The translations under genes were made by a program, and so were the position numbers. From positions 70,955,508 to 71,019,507 of the forward strand of contig OX359246.1 of assembly GCA_947179485.1 (NCBI GenBank): a DNA stretch of 64,000 bases, written 5' to 3'. This DNA is from Allacma fusca (Eukaryota; Arthropoda; Collembola; Symphypleona; Sminthuridae). A model generated the notes under the pieces. It made no database searches, was not told where the DNA came from, and was given only the letters and a program-made list of their open reading frames with translations. Shown here piece by piece: positions 37,801 to 47,277 of this stretch; the stretch's first letter is position 1, and every line of letters starts with the position of its first letter.

Positions 37801-37906
37801 TTGAAACACCATGGAGAAAGCCAATGGGCTTACCTAGGGCTGCGCTGAGTATCAAAACGGACGAGAAAAGGGCGATGAACCAAACGAGGGCTTGAGCTGA
37901 AGACAT
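12166..37906 (-). CDS. mmd: ADAM11/22/23-like transmembrane pseudoprotease (mind-meld-like), complete, 19 exons
   Basis: Exons, 5' to 3': 37906-37834, 35703-35650, 30680-30487, 30390-30094, 28418-28209, 27453-27379, 27155-27023, 26609-26397, 25786-25617, 24825-24658, 24491-24293, 22994-22669, 22099-21835, 21627-21381, 19874-19486, 18309-18171, 17438-17295, 15412-15215, 12391-12166. Every junction is GT-AG with agreeing phase; the sum is 3,720 nt, 1,239 residues. Domains: signal peptide 1-25; ADAM propeptide about 43-255 (YYQIVNVVQVRHHQVMG); protease-like about 258-472; disintegrin 475-595 (ECDLPEYC); cysteine-rich to 704; EGF 705-760; transmembrane about 802-826; 410-residue tail rich in Ser and acidic residues, ending PNYKL. 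The active site reads HMLGHNLNMPHD (403-414), so the zinc histidines remain but Glu is Met. Known of the family: ADAM11/22/23 are adhesion receptors without protease activity. The symbol is inferred from architecture. The exon 15 acceptor (19,874) is the weakest call because it lacks a pyrimidine tract. Confidence 0.9.
13740..14390. repeat. Degenerate AAACGTT/AAATTTTGGG repeats
   Basis: Loosely periodic blocks of AAACGTTCAAATTTTGGG type with heavy decay, running into the clean 20-bp array that follows. In intron 18 of the large ADAM gene. Confidence 0.55.
14395..14635. repeat. 20-bp tandem repeat, about 12 units
   Basis: Unit GATGTAAAAAGTTAAATTTT, nearly perfect across about 230 bp, with GATG/GGTG and AAAT/ACAT variants. 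In intron 18 of the large ADAM gene. Confidence 0.92.
15950..16600. repeat. 28-bp minisatellite with KpnI-like GGTACC in each unit
   Basis: The core 16,071-16,510 has about 16 units containing CCCGAAGTACTATTTGGTAC; the flanks decay. All three plus-strand frames stay open across it, so the apparent 148- and 166-residue proteins are artefacts. In intron 17 of the large ADAM gene. Confidence 0.92.
17530..18010. repeat. AT-rich GGAAATTTTAGAAAATTTTG repeats
   Basis: Short units of about 19-20 bp with a longer period of about 36-50 bp superposed near 17,770-17,900. Fills most of intron 16 of the large ADAM gene. Confidence 0.75.
19085..19430. repeat. About 27-bp minisatellite
   Basis: About 13 units containing ACAAAAATTAGGGAAACTA. 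It ends about 55 bp before the donor of exon 15, inside intron 15 of the large ADAM gene. Confidence 0.88.
20100..20690. repeat. Degenerate AAGTTCAAGTT-type repeats
   Basis: Irregular blocks of TTCAAGTTCGAGTTTGAA type without a fixed period, apparently older decayed relatives of the clean 38-bp array next to it. Confidence 0.5.
20690..21215. repeat. 38-bp minisatellite, about 12-13 near-identical units
   Basis: Each unit contains AAGTTCAAGTTCAAATTTAA followed by AATTCAATTTCAA and either GCTTG or ACTTG. The alternation of GCTTG and ACTTG variants records unit history. In intron 14 of the large ADAM gene, immediately downstream of the transmembrane exon. Confidence 0.93.
21381..21627 (-). CDS. 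mmd: Exon 14 of the large ADAM gene: transmembrane helix and start of the tail
   Basis: After a short GPDVQGSN linker the exon encodes a hydrophobic run (IVLVFGMVSVVGGVFLLFAM) followed by CYRR, the typical stop-transfer pattern of a type I membrane protein. The remaining residues are Pro- and Asn-rich cytoplasmic sequence. Acceptor TTTTGCAG and donor CAG|GTAAGA are both strong. It enters in phase 1 and leaves in phase 2. Confidence 0.85.
22105..22345. repeat. About 27-bp minisatellite beside exon 13
   Basis: Roughly nine units containing AATTTATTTCTGAAAAATTT and ACCCAC. It starts within a few bases of the acceptor of exon 13, so the array supplies the T-rich tract at that splice site. Confidence 0.85.
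23160..23830. repeat. 30-bp minisatellite, about 17-18 clean units
   Basis: The unit contains GGCTGAAGTCAAGTTTAGGT plus CAAAGCTATA or CAAAACTGAAT. Left units carry the CTGAAT variant and right units the CTATAG variant, with decayed copies after 23,710. Because the period is a multiple of three it is open on both strands (for example SFDLNLTSAY repeats on minus). In intron 11 of the large ADAM gene. Confidence 0.95.
25860..26265. repeat. 28-bp minisatellite in intron 8 of the large ADAM gene
   Basis: About 14 units containing TTTTGGTAAAATTTGGGTAA and AAGCTAGA. The units contain many GGTAAA strings, that is, potential decoy 5' splice sites on the plus strand only. Confidence 0.85.
26397..26609 (-). 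CDS. mmd: Exon 8 of the large ADAM gene: degenerate zinc-protease active site
   Basis: This exon encodes the HExxHxxGxxHD region of the reprolysin fold. The sequence shows HMLGHNLNMPHD. The three histidines at residues 403, 407 and 413 and the final Asp remain; the catalytic Glu is Met404 and the conserved Gly is Asn. The next exon (25,617-25,786) carries the Met-turn context CIM expected downstream. Zinc binding may persist, but hydrolysis is not expected. Flanking phases are 1 and 1. Confidence 0.88.
28640..29040. repeat. Degenerate CTTGAACTTGAGG-type repeats
   Basis: Irregular TTGAACTTGA/TCAAGTGCA blocks preceding the clean 25-bp array, without a stable period. Confidence 0.45.
29090..29690. 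repeat. 25-bp minisatellite, about 22 units
   Basis: Units contain AAACTCAAATACACACTCAC and ACTTG. Variants with ATATACACTC or CATGCACACTC form sub-blocks. In intron 4 of the large ADAM gene. Confidence 0.9.
31240..31730. repeat. Degenerate AAAATTTTGACCAGGAACC repeats
   Basis: Three adjacent perfect units near 31,255-31,310, surrounded by decayed copies with a basic AAAATTTTGACC word. In the intron between exons 2 and 3 of the large ADAM gene. Confidence 0.6.
33200..34145. repeat. 45-bp minisatellite, about 16 units
   Basis: Units contain AAATTAAAGGTCAAATGTTT and CAAGTATAGGTCAAGTGC. TTTTTC/TTTTC length variants change the frame from unit to unit, so the long plus-strand open frames (FKYRSSAFQIK) are artefacts. 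In intron 2 of the large ADAM gene. Confidence 0.93.
35050..35260. repeat. 38-bp tandem repeat, about 4-5 units
   Basis: Units contain GGAAAACATTTTGCTTAAAC and CATTTTGCCGCATTTTAT. Located about 400 bp beyond exon 2 of the large ADAM gene, in intron 2. Confidence 0.85.
36950..37470. repeat. Degenerate CAAATTTTGTCCAGGTTTTTG repeats
   Basis: Blocks of AAATTTTGTCCAGGTTTTT recur every 50-60 bp with heavy divergence. In intron 1 of the large ADAM gene. Confidence 0.5.
37834..37906 (-). CDS. mmd: Exon 1 of the large ADAM gene: start codon and signal peptide
   Basis: The ATG at 37,906 follows AAAACC, an acceptable arthropod start context. It opens a short stretch with a strongly hydrophobic core (ALVWFIALFSSVLILSAAL) ending at a consensus donor CTAG|GTAAGC in phase 1. 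Exon 2 (35,650-35,703) has a good polypyrimidine acceptor in the matching phase and adds 18 residues of acidic linker. The first intron is about 2.1 kb. Untranslated 5' exons further right cannot be excluded. Confidence 0.8.
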
Positions 37907-40424
37907 GGTTTTAAATGGTGGTAAACAAAAGAAAAATTTTCAGGAAAAATTCACTCCGTGTTCGTAATCCCCGAGGTCCCTACGTCTATCAAAACGGGTC
38001 AATTTTCCGCCTCATAGGAAACGCATGATCACAGCTGTGCACTCCTCTATTTTCTTCTTTTTCAATTCAATCTTTAAAATATTCCCCTTTAAAAATTTCG
38101 ACGCACGAGAAGTTCCAATATGGGAAAAAAATTCTTGTACTGGTAGTTTTAATAAAGGATGGTGGGAAGCAAAATTAAAGCCACAATTTGGTTGTTTTTG
38201 AACTAGTTTCCGACAATCGCTCCCTCAATTTTTTTTTCTTGCAGAACAACTGACGAGGAAACTAAGTGAAGCTAACTAAACCCAAATGTCTTAAGATTTT
38301 GACAATATCAACTCATTTTTAATTCCGGGTTGGAAATGTTTGACCACTCAAAACCACTGTTCACATTGAACCTGTCCGTTCAAGAAAGGGTCACATATTT
38401 TCTAACACTGGTTTAAAATTTTGTATTTTTAAAGTCGCGCTAAATGGGGAAAATTTGTTACCCAAATTTAGTTGACAATTAATGTATGGTCAGACGGTTT
38501 TTGATTCATCAAAATATGTCAACACTGTTTTTGTTACCGTCAAAACAAAAATTTTAAACGCACAAATTTTACCCCACAAATATTTCAATTTCCAAAGATT
38601 TCACAGGTAAAATTTTGGGGTCAATGTTTTGTCGCATATGTTTTCAAAAAATGTTTTTCAATTGGAACTGTCAGCCCTTAAATTTTAAACCAGAAATTTC
38701 TTGTGCAGTCCTAAATTTTGCTCACAATTTTGCCTTCCTTAATTTTGACTGTGGAATTTTTCGCCCGGAAAATATTTCGCCCTCAATGCATCAAAGACAG
38801 GATTTTATTTGAAGTCACATTTTTTCCACTAGTGATTTTCCGAGAACCTTTGGTTCCTGGCTATATTTTAGCTTTAAAATTTGAACGTGTAATATTTTTC
38901 AGGGGTCTTTGAATTTTTACGGGCAATTTCCGTCGCGTGCACTTTAAACTTTTCTCACACAATAAATTTTTATCGGAAGTGTATTTGGTCGGTAAATTTT
39001 TTATGAGGGGGGGGGAGTGGAATTTTAAAGGTGGGAAATAAATTTCCCGGAAATATTCAGAGGCGGTGGAATTTTCCTCGGAAAAATTTACTGGCGGTTA
39101 AATTTTTATTTGGAAATATTTACGTCCCGCTTCCAATGAGTTTTTATCTGGGAAGATTTACGGGCAGTAAAATTGTATCTGAGGATTTTACGACAGCCCG
39201 AAATTATTATCGTAGGGAAAATATTTACGAGCCTTGAAAATTTTATCTGGAGATGTTTCAGAGTGATGATCAAATTTTTTGAAGGTTACTGACCCCAATG
39301 GGGATTTTGGGTAAAATTTGAGTGGAGTAAATTTTGAAGGGAAAATATGTTGAGTTTTGATGAGACTGGGATTGTTCCTGTGTGGGTGACAAGGAGAGAT
39401 GAAGGCATTGCGGAGGTTAGCGGAGATGATGTATATATAAGATGGAGATAGAAGAGAAGAGGAGATTGGAACTAATTGGGATTAAGCCCTGTTCCTGGCC
39501 GAGGGGCAGAATACATTACGAGGGCAGTGTTTTGGGGCGGGAGCGTATTTTTTAAAGAAGGTGTTCGGAATGAATTGAGCACCCAAATGACAAATTTGTT
39601 TTTTGTTGGGAGTTGAAAGACAGGACTGTTGGAATTTGACAGAGTGGATTGAGACTGGAGGAGTTGGGACTCCTTAATGCGGGTAAAAATCCGTGTGGAT
39701 GAGATTGGGCCAAGATGGTTGCAGAGTTTGAGGGAAAGTAGATGAGGCCGAAGGAGAGATGTGAGGCTGGGTTCTGCAATAGTTGGTTCACAGCCAGGGA
39801 GGAGAGAAACAACTTGAGAATGGCAAAACTCCCTCCGAACTCCAACTGTCCAAGTTCCCGAATTCACGTATTATTTCTCCAACATTCACAGATACACTTT
39901 CACGTCCGACTTCCACCTCTCCACAGAAAACGTCTTCCCGTGCCCACCCCAATCTCCCAAAACAGCCCCAGTCTTCCCATATCAGTCATAGCCTTGCGCT
40001 TCAGCCACAGCCCTAACTTCCCCAACGCACTTCATTTCCTCGGCTCACATTCCCACCGGTGATATTTCCAGCTCTTGTATTTTCACCACAAATATCAACT
40101 GAATATTCTACATTTTTACTGGGATTTGAATACAAATATTATTTAAGGAGGATTGCTGTGGAAATTTTGGGGTCAATTGGGGGGCATATTTTGTGATGAA
40201 GCAATTTTTGGGATTTCTGGGAAAATTGTTTCTCAGAATTTAATTTATTCATTAAAATATGTGCTGGGAATTTTTTTTGAATAATTTGACTCAAAATATA
40301 TTGCAAGACTTTCGGGAATTTTTGGAAGTTATTTTTAAAAATTGTAAACAAATTTTCCGGAATTGGGCAAAAATTTGGTAACATTTTGGGACATTTTTGT
40401 TACAGTTTGGCGAAAATTTGCACA

Positions 40425-40690
40425 AACTTTGGGAAAATGTTACGAATTTTGGGAAAATGTTATGAATTTTGGGAAAATGCTACGAATTTTGGGAAAATGT
40501 TATGAATTTTGGGAAAATGTTACAAATTTTGTGAAAATGTTACGAATTTTGGGAAAATGTTACGAATTTTGGGGAAATCTTTACAAATTTAGGAAAATGC
40601 TTGCAAATGTTTCTATAATTTTAACAAATTTTGAGAATTTAGGGATTTTTGTAACGAATTTTAAGAAATTTTTGAAAACTTGCACGAATT
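40425..40690. repeat. 20-bp tandem repeat
   Basis: Unit GGGAAAATGTTACGAATTTT, about eight good copies at 40,430-40,575, then decayed copies. Upstream of the large ADAM gene. Confidence 0.85.
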
Positions 40691-41683
40691 TTGAGAGATT
40701 AAAATAAACTTTGGGAAATTTGTGAAACTTCCAAGAAAATCTGCACAATTTTCGAAATTATTTTCTCTAAAAATCTTTTTCTGAAATCTCTAAAAATATT
40801 TGATGCTTAGGAATATTTTCCAAAAATTTAGAAAAATTTCACAAAGCTTGTAGAAATTTTTCAAAAATTTTGAAGATTCGAAAAATTTGTATGAATTTTG
40901 GGAAATTTATTTTCGTAACTTTTCATTCACTTTGTTTGAGTAATATATGAAGATTTCATGGAACTTGTTAATATTTTGGGAAATTTCTGAGAAATTTCAC
41001 GAAAACAATTTAAATTTTCCCACCAAAACCCATCCCGGAAAACATTCTACAGTATAACTTGAAAAAAATAAGGAAGCAGGATTGAAGTATTAGCAAAGTA
41101 ATAGAAATGAGTTGGAAAATAGATTTTATCACATTTCCCCCCTACAATATAAAATTTGCACCTGGACTTCTCCCCCGGAAGCCTGCGACAGGAAAGTTGG
41201 AGCTGTGGGCTGGGTTGATGAGAGTTGGTTGGGAAGTGATTGGGGGGAATTCTCAAGCGGTTGTTGATCATGAAAATCTACTTCTAACGGTGTGGACAAT
41301 AACAAACAAAAAAATTGTTACGCCAATCTGCTCCATAGCAACCTTATGTATAGAAAAAAATACAGCTGTCCCTAAATAGCACAGGGCTCCCCTTGCATAA
41401 GCAGTCCCATTACAGTCCATCACCCCTCCATCATATACTCCCTCGCCCATTCATTTCTCTCTCATTAATACCCAAAAAACCACAAAATTTCACAATTTTC
41501 CCCCACTCACATGTTTCCCCATTTTAAAAATAATTCATTTAAAAAAATTCCCATTGCTTTAAAATCGTACAATAAATTGCAGTCTTACTGCAAAAACCAA
41601 ACCCTCAAAAACACATGAACTCCATGATCCCAAGATTATTTGCATGTGTTCCCATTAAATTATTTTTTCCCCTATAAGGGCTT

Positions 41684-41980
41684 ATACAATAAAATCTCGT
41701 TATATGGGCTTGTAAAAACAGCCAAGAAAATTTTTAACGTTCGTCCCAATTTTTGTTAAAATTTTAAATTTCAGCTTCTAACTCAAATGTAACTGGAGCA
41801 GTTACATTTAAGTCTCGTTATAAGAGACCCCCTTGTAAAATTATGTGCATCAAATTTCCTTAAAAAATTTTGGGTTGAATTGTGAATGGCTGTAAAAATA
41901 AATGTAAATTTTTAGGTTTTTAAAGGAATTGGTTGTGAGAGTTGAAATTTGGGGAGCCGTTATAAGGAGGTTCGACTGTG
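41684..41980. mobile_element. Possible pogo/mariner-like MITE
   Basis: The left end ACAATAAAATCTCGTTATA and the reverse complement of the right end ACAGTCGAACCTCCTTATA match at about two thirds of positions. The right end resembles the common CAGTCGAACCTC termini of pogo/Tigger-like elements. No coding capacity. A clean TA duplication is visible on the left only, so the boundaries are tentative. Confidence 0.42.
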
Positions 41981-42119
41981 AGACATGTATAAGGGTATGT
42001 ATGGAGTGTGAAGGATTTCTGTAGAAACTGAAGCCTTCTTATACAGAGCCTTGATTGTGGGGCCTTTGAGTTGTTTTGTGAGAAGAGAATGGATATAGGG
42101 ACTCCTCGAAAAAAAAGAA

Positions 42120-42470
42120 GAGAATTTGTGGGTGTTTTGTGAGTGTGGATCGATTTAGACGTTGAGAGGGGAATGTGCGCGAATCTTTGGTTGACGATGC
42201 CGCCTTCCCTTCTCTTCCTCTTTCGTCAGTCCCAGCAGCAGCTCCCAGCATGCAGAGACATATAGAGAGAGAGAGAGTGAGAGAGAGAGAGAGAGACCGG
42301 TCTGTTTGGATGGGGATGAGGTTTGGCTGTACGCGTTTGGGGCATGGCAACATCCAAGAATAAAACAAGTGCAGGGAGTTGCTCTGAATATCGCAAATAG
42401 AATCGGCTGGAAACATGCCCAAATAAACTGCTCCAGTCCTTCCCTACCGTTCCGAAGTATATCCTCATCT
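42120..42470. promoter_or_regulatory. GA-rich, relatively GC-rich patch: possible distal promoter or untranslated exon
   Basis: Contains a GAGAGA microsatellite at 42,265-42,297 within a region of higher GC than its surroundings (GCGCGAATC, CAGCAGCAGCTCCCAGC). GA runs are bound by GAGA-factor proteins in arthropod promoters. It lies 4.3 kb upstream of the first coding exon of the large ADAM gene. Purely positional inference. Confidence 0.2.
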
Positions 42471-42764
42471 GATATTACATCAAATGAAAGCGGGTATTAT
42501 TCGACCTGTTTTTCTTTTCTCCATTCATTTTGTTTCGGATATATATATGTCTATATAGTCTCGTGGCATGAGCCTATTTTTATATCTAGACACATGCAAT
42601 CTCTCTATTATTACACTTGTAACTCTGCGTGTCACAAAGCTCTGAGAGCTATGAGGTGCATCCGGGATCGAGCTCCGGCTGAGTTCGGGACTTTTGTCGT
42701 ACTTCACTTCAAAAGTCGAGGGACACTTCAACATCAGTCAGACTTTACTATAGAGTAGGTTTGA

Positions 42765-43340
42765 CTCAAATTGAATTTTGAGAGAGACTTATGCTCGTTT
42801 CAACTTGAACTTGAGTGAGGTTTAAGCTTCTTTAGATTTGAACTTGAGTGAGGTTTAAGCTTCTTTAGATTTGAACTTGAGTGAGGTTTAAGCTTCTTTA
42901 GATTTGAACTTGAGTGAGGTTTAAGCTTCTTTAGATTTGAACTTGAGTGAGGTTTAAGCTTCTTTAGATTTGAACTTGAGTGAGGTTTAAACTTCTTTAG
43001 ATTTGAACTTGAGTGAGACTTGAACTTGAGTGAGGATTAAACTTCTTTGGATTTGAACTTGAGTGAGGATTAAACTTCTTTAGATTTGAACTTGAGTGAG
43101 ATTTGAATTCATTTATACTTGAACTTGAATGAGATTTAAACTCACTTAAATTTGAACTTGAGGGAGAGTTAAACTCGTTTAAACTTGAACTTGAGAGAAT
43201 TTTAAACTTTTAAGATTTGAACTTGACTAAGAAGAACTTATTTAAACTTGAACGAGAAGTGCTTATTTAAACTTGAACTTGAACGAGAATAACTTATTTA
43301 AACTTGAACTTAAACGAGAAGAACTTATTTAAATTTGAAC
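42765..43340. repeat. 33-bp minisatellite with degenerate extension to about 43,990
   Basis: Six near-perfect units at 42,800-43,010 containing AACTTGAGTGAGGTTTAAGC and TTCTTTAGATTTG. Further right the AACTTGA word persists without a fixed period to about 44.0 kb. Confidence 0.88.
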
Positions 43341-45805
43341 TTGAGTGAGATTTAAACACGTTGAAGTTTGATTTTAAGTGAGATTCAAACTAATTAAAAA
43401 TTAACTTCAGAGGGATTTAAGCTAGTTTAAATTTGAACTTGAGCGAAACTTGAACTATGGATTAAAGGTACACTTGAGTGATACTTGCATGTTTTAGACT
43501 TAACTTGAACTATAGATTAAACTTTAACTTAAAGGAGACTGGCTTTAACTAAATTATAAACTTAAATGAGACACACAAAATTTTACTTTAGTGATACTTG
43601 AATTAGAATGAACTTCAACTTGAAAGGCACTTTAAAAAGAACTTGTGATACTTGAGTAATACTTGAACCAGACCAGACTGGAACTTGAGTGAAACTTCAA
43701 TTAAATTTGAGTAGAACTTGAGTGTCACTTATACAAGTTCCAGTCTAGTCTAGTTACAAATACTTATACTAGATTAAACTCAAACTTGAAGGTTGCTTGA
43801 AATTAAACTCGAACTTAAGAGATATTTGGATTAAATTAAACTTGAACTTGAGGTTATTGAGCAGAAACTTAAGAGATACTTGAATTAAAATAAACTTGAA
43901 TTTAAAGGAAACTTAAATTAAATTGAACTTGAACTTGGGAGATACTTGAATTAAATTTAATTTTAACGTAACTAACACATGAACAAGACTTATTTTGACA
44001 AATCCATGAAAATCAAACAAACTTTTTAACTTAGACTAATAAACTTACGAAAACAGTTAACTTGAACTAAATCTTATGACAAAATTCCCTGTTTTCTGTA
44101 AGTTTTAACTTAATTAAATTTTAATGTAAGCTAAATATAAACTCGTCCAAAGCTACACCTTCAGTTTGACACACCTATATGTACTTGACTTGAATCAAAC
44201 TAGAACTAAAATCCAAGTAGAACTTGATCAAAATCTGAACTTGATTTACACTAGATGACATTGTTCTTGACTACAACTTGGTCTGGACATGCAAATGGAA
44301 CACTTTCAATTCCATAAACCTTGAATTTTCATCCTCATGCTCAGCACGAACTTGAACCTTAACGGAGCTCTAAATTACATATGTATTCCTGGTTAAATAT
44401 AGAGGAAACTGATTCCAGATGCTAAAAATAATTTCACATATATTCATTCTCCTATGGAAAAGTTCCGGCTACAAATACCGGGACCCATCAACAACTTTCC
44501 CCGCAAGCAGGACCGCTCATCCGAATCGGAATTAAAATTGGAATCCGTATGTCTTTCCCATTTTTTGGTATTTTTATCCAAATTGGTATCCTTAAAAATA
44601 TTTTTTCCAAGCATTGTAATACTTTCAGGGATTCCAAGATTTTCACGGGAAACAGCCTCTAAAGACATTAAAGGTGAATCAACAACTCAACTGGATCTAT
44701 TCTATTTGTGCACATGAGGCAGCAAAATGCTTTATAAAACGTATGTAAAAAGTATTTGGAATATATTGAAAGTGACAACAAATATCTGAGTAAATCGGAA
44801 TTTGTATTCTTCAAAACAAATACATTGGGATTGGAATCCTTTAGGATTAATCTACATCGGAATTTTCATCCATACAGTATAATTCAAAAACACCAGCCCT
44901 GCCCGCAAGTGATTCAAATCAATTTAATCGGAACATTTTTTACCCCAAAATTCTAATCTTCGTCAAAAATTGTATGCTTCCAATAATTTACTTTCATATC
45001 ATATTCAATGACCAATTCAAACTTCAAAAATCCAAAAAAAAAATCCAAATTCATAATGTTGGAGTTTTTTTGTGTTGGATCTTGTCAATGTAAAAACAAA
45101 CAAATCCCGTAAAATCATGCCCCTGGCTATACTGAAGCAGAAGGTATTTTACCCATTTTCAAATTTTGAATTGCTCCCTCCCCCCTGTCACACTTAAAAT
45201 TTTACATGCTAAATCGTATAAGACAATTTCATTTTCGTCTGTTGGTTAATGTTAACTTCCAAGTTGATTGTTGGGTCGATGATGTGGCCAGCCTTGGATT
45301 TCTTTTGACAATATAAAAAATGCCTACCCCTCGCGTCATTGTTTTTTGTGGTTGGGAGTGTACGACCGAATTGGCATATTATTTGAAAGGGCGGGAAAAT
45401 GCTGCCATCCTTACACTCGTACGCAAGGAGACAGGCTTCTCGGAACTGGGGCAAGGGGAGACATATTCATTTTGTCGATCACTTTTTTATTGACTTTTTG
45501 GTTCCATTTGGGATTCTGATGGATCCGTTTTTGGACACTGGATTTGCGGAAGAATTAATGGAACTCATTGCTTTTTAATTAAATAATTTCCTATGTGCTG
45601 ATCCAAATATAATTTTTGAGAGATTCACGAAGGAGTCAAGTGGTCTCAGCTTTTGCAGAATCACACCTTGCAAGAGCTGATGACTTTAGGAAACTAGAAA
45701 ATAGAGGACTCTGTGCGCAAGCGCTGGGAATTGATTTGAGAGATTTACGAAAAACCACGTTGCAAATCCAGTCTCTCAACTTATGTCTACGTCGGGTTGA
45801 ATTAC

Positions 45806-45824
45806 TTAGGGTGGTATTCAGGTT
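45806..45824 (+). repeat. Left terminal inverted repeat of the large DNA transposon
   Basis: TTA followed by GGGTGGTATTCAGGTT. Pairs with the right terminus at 60,641-60,659. TTA is the presumed target duplication. Confidence 0.65.
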
Positions 45825-45825
45825 C

Positions 45826-45955
45826 CTACACTCCCACTCAAATCCGCACTCAACTCACAAATTTTTGAGTGCGAGTGACGTTTTGGTACTCAGGTTGAGC
45901 TTGCTCAACCTGCACTCAGTGAGTGCACTCCCATCAGTGAGTGACACATTAAGTC
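45826..45955. promoter_or_regulatory. Left subterminal repeats and palindromes
   Basis: Dense CACTCA/GAGTG words in both orientations. Two clear hairpins: CAGGTTGAGC/GCTCAACCTG at 45,891-45,912 and TGCACTCA-G-TGAGTGCA at 45,911-45,927. Probably transposase binding sites (inference from CACTA biology). Confidence 0.55.
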
Positions 45956-47107
45956 GCCAATTTGGTCACTAGATTCTCCACTCGCCTGTAGTTACATACA
46001 TGCGTCAATTGAGACTTATTTAAAATAAAGATGCAGCAACTGAGCATAACCCATAAGCTACTTGAACGCCTCCAAAAGTTTAAAAATCTGTTTAAACTGA
46101 GCATCAGGCATTTAAAAGATTTATCAAATCTCTTCGAACGTTTCAGTAACAACTTAATTCGGGAGAGATTTCGATTTAATAAAACCGTAATTGCTCCATT
46201 CCTGTTACCGATTGTTACAACTCAGTTACTATCATCTAAAGGTGGACATGTTCCCATTATTTTTCAGATATTTCGCATTAAGAGGTTTGTCCACTGGGTC
46301 ATTCCAATCAGTAATTGCTGTCACAGTTTTAATTTCTCAACCATCCGTTCCCCGAATCATATTCAAAATATTTACAATTGTGGGTTGAAGGGTAGGAGTT
46401 GACTTCTACTGGCAATTTTTTTTTGCATACCTTTTCTTTGGCATCGTTGAGAACTATTGGTTATTTTGTTTTCAATAACGGTTCCATGGGACTAGTGCTG
46501 TAATTTGTTCTTTTTGTTTTGTTCTGTTCTCTTCCAAAACGAACAAAAGTAGAACAATTTAAGTTTTGTTTTGTTCACCGAGTTTTGTTTAGTTTTGCTT
46601 TTTGAACAATACGGATTGTTCAAAAAACAATCCATATTGTTTTGTTCTACGAATGTAGAAGACGTTAGAAATTTGTGAAACTGATTGTTGTATATTAGTA
46701 CTAGAGTATATAGAAATTGATTAGTGTAAATTTGGTCCGCGCATAACGGACGTTAAAACAAAAAAAAACGGGCTGTAGTTATTTTTAGGTCTGCTTTACA
46801 ACTCCGATTTAATACAAGCATTAAATCTTTTTTTGATAGTTTTTAAGGGTGTAAGGCGTAGGGTAATTATACATACATTCACCAGACCTGTAATGACCGC
46901 ATATATGCATATATCATATATCAACAAACGCATGTGGTGGGGTTTACCTAGCGCTACCGATACGCATCGTTTTACGTTCGCCCAATGCCTTGATTGAATT
47001 AATAACCTGTATTGTTTTTTTGGATTGCTTAGAACTCCTTTATTTCTGTTGTTATATTGTAAACTCGCAGTCAGACTAGTTTCAGCATTTTAAGATCAAA
47101 GTTTGTA

Positions 47108-47277
47108 CAGTCAACTCTCCTTGTATGGGATTCTCAAGGCAAAATCTTTTCCGTATGAACATTAATCCCTTATAAGCAGTGTTATACATTGTGTAAATGA
47201 GAATCGAGACTGCAAATCCCGATCCCTTATATCGAGAAATTCCTTATAAGGGTATCCCTTATAGCGAGAGTTTACAG
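47108..47277. mobile_element. 170-bp mariner/pogo-like MITE nested in the transposon
   Basis: Left end CAGTCAACTCTCCTTGTATG and the reverse complement of the right end CTGTAAACTCTCGCTATAAG are clearly related, with TA on both sides (47,106-47,107 and 47,278-47,279). No open frame. TA duplication, CAGT-type termini and small size are typical of Tc1/mariner-derived MITEs. Confidence 0.62.

Larger units (their letters stand above)
37907..45808. other. Region upstream of the large ADAM gene; no gene supported
   Basis: AT-rich DNA with degenerate repeats (38.5-39.3 kb), a 20-bp array (40.4-40.7 kb), a possible MITE (41.7-42.0 kb), a GA-rich patch (42.1-42.5 kb) and a 33-bp array (42.8-44.0 kb). 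Several open frames of 60-150 codons (39,472-40,062; 41,047-41,450; 42,039-42,758; 45,209-45,454) show no known domain. Any of them could contain untranslated 5' sequence of the ADAM gene. Confidence 0.45.

Noticed and set aside
42175-42758. Plus- and minus-strand frames of 127-150 codons around the GA run
   Set aside because: Low-complexity Arg-Glu or Ser-Leu translation of the GA microsatellite and no recognisable domain.
45209-45454. 81-codon minus-strand frame just outside the transposon
   Set aside because: No domain or signal recognised, no convincing splice partner; could not be supported as an exon.
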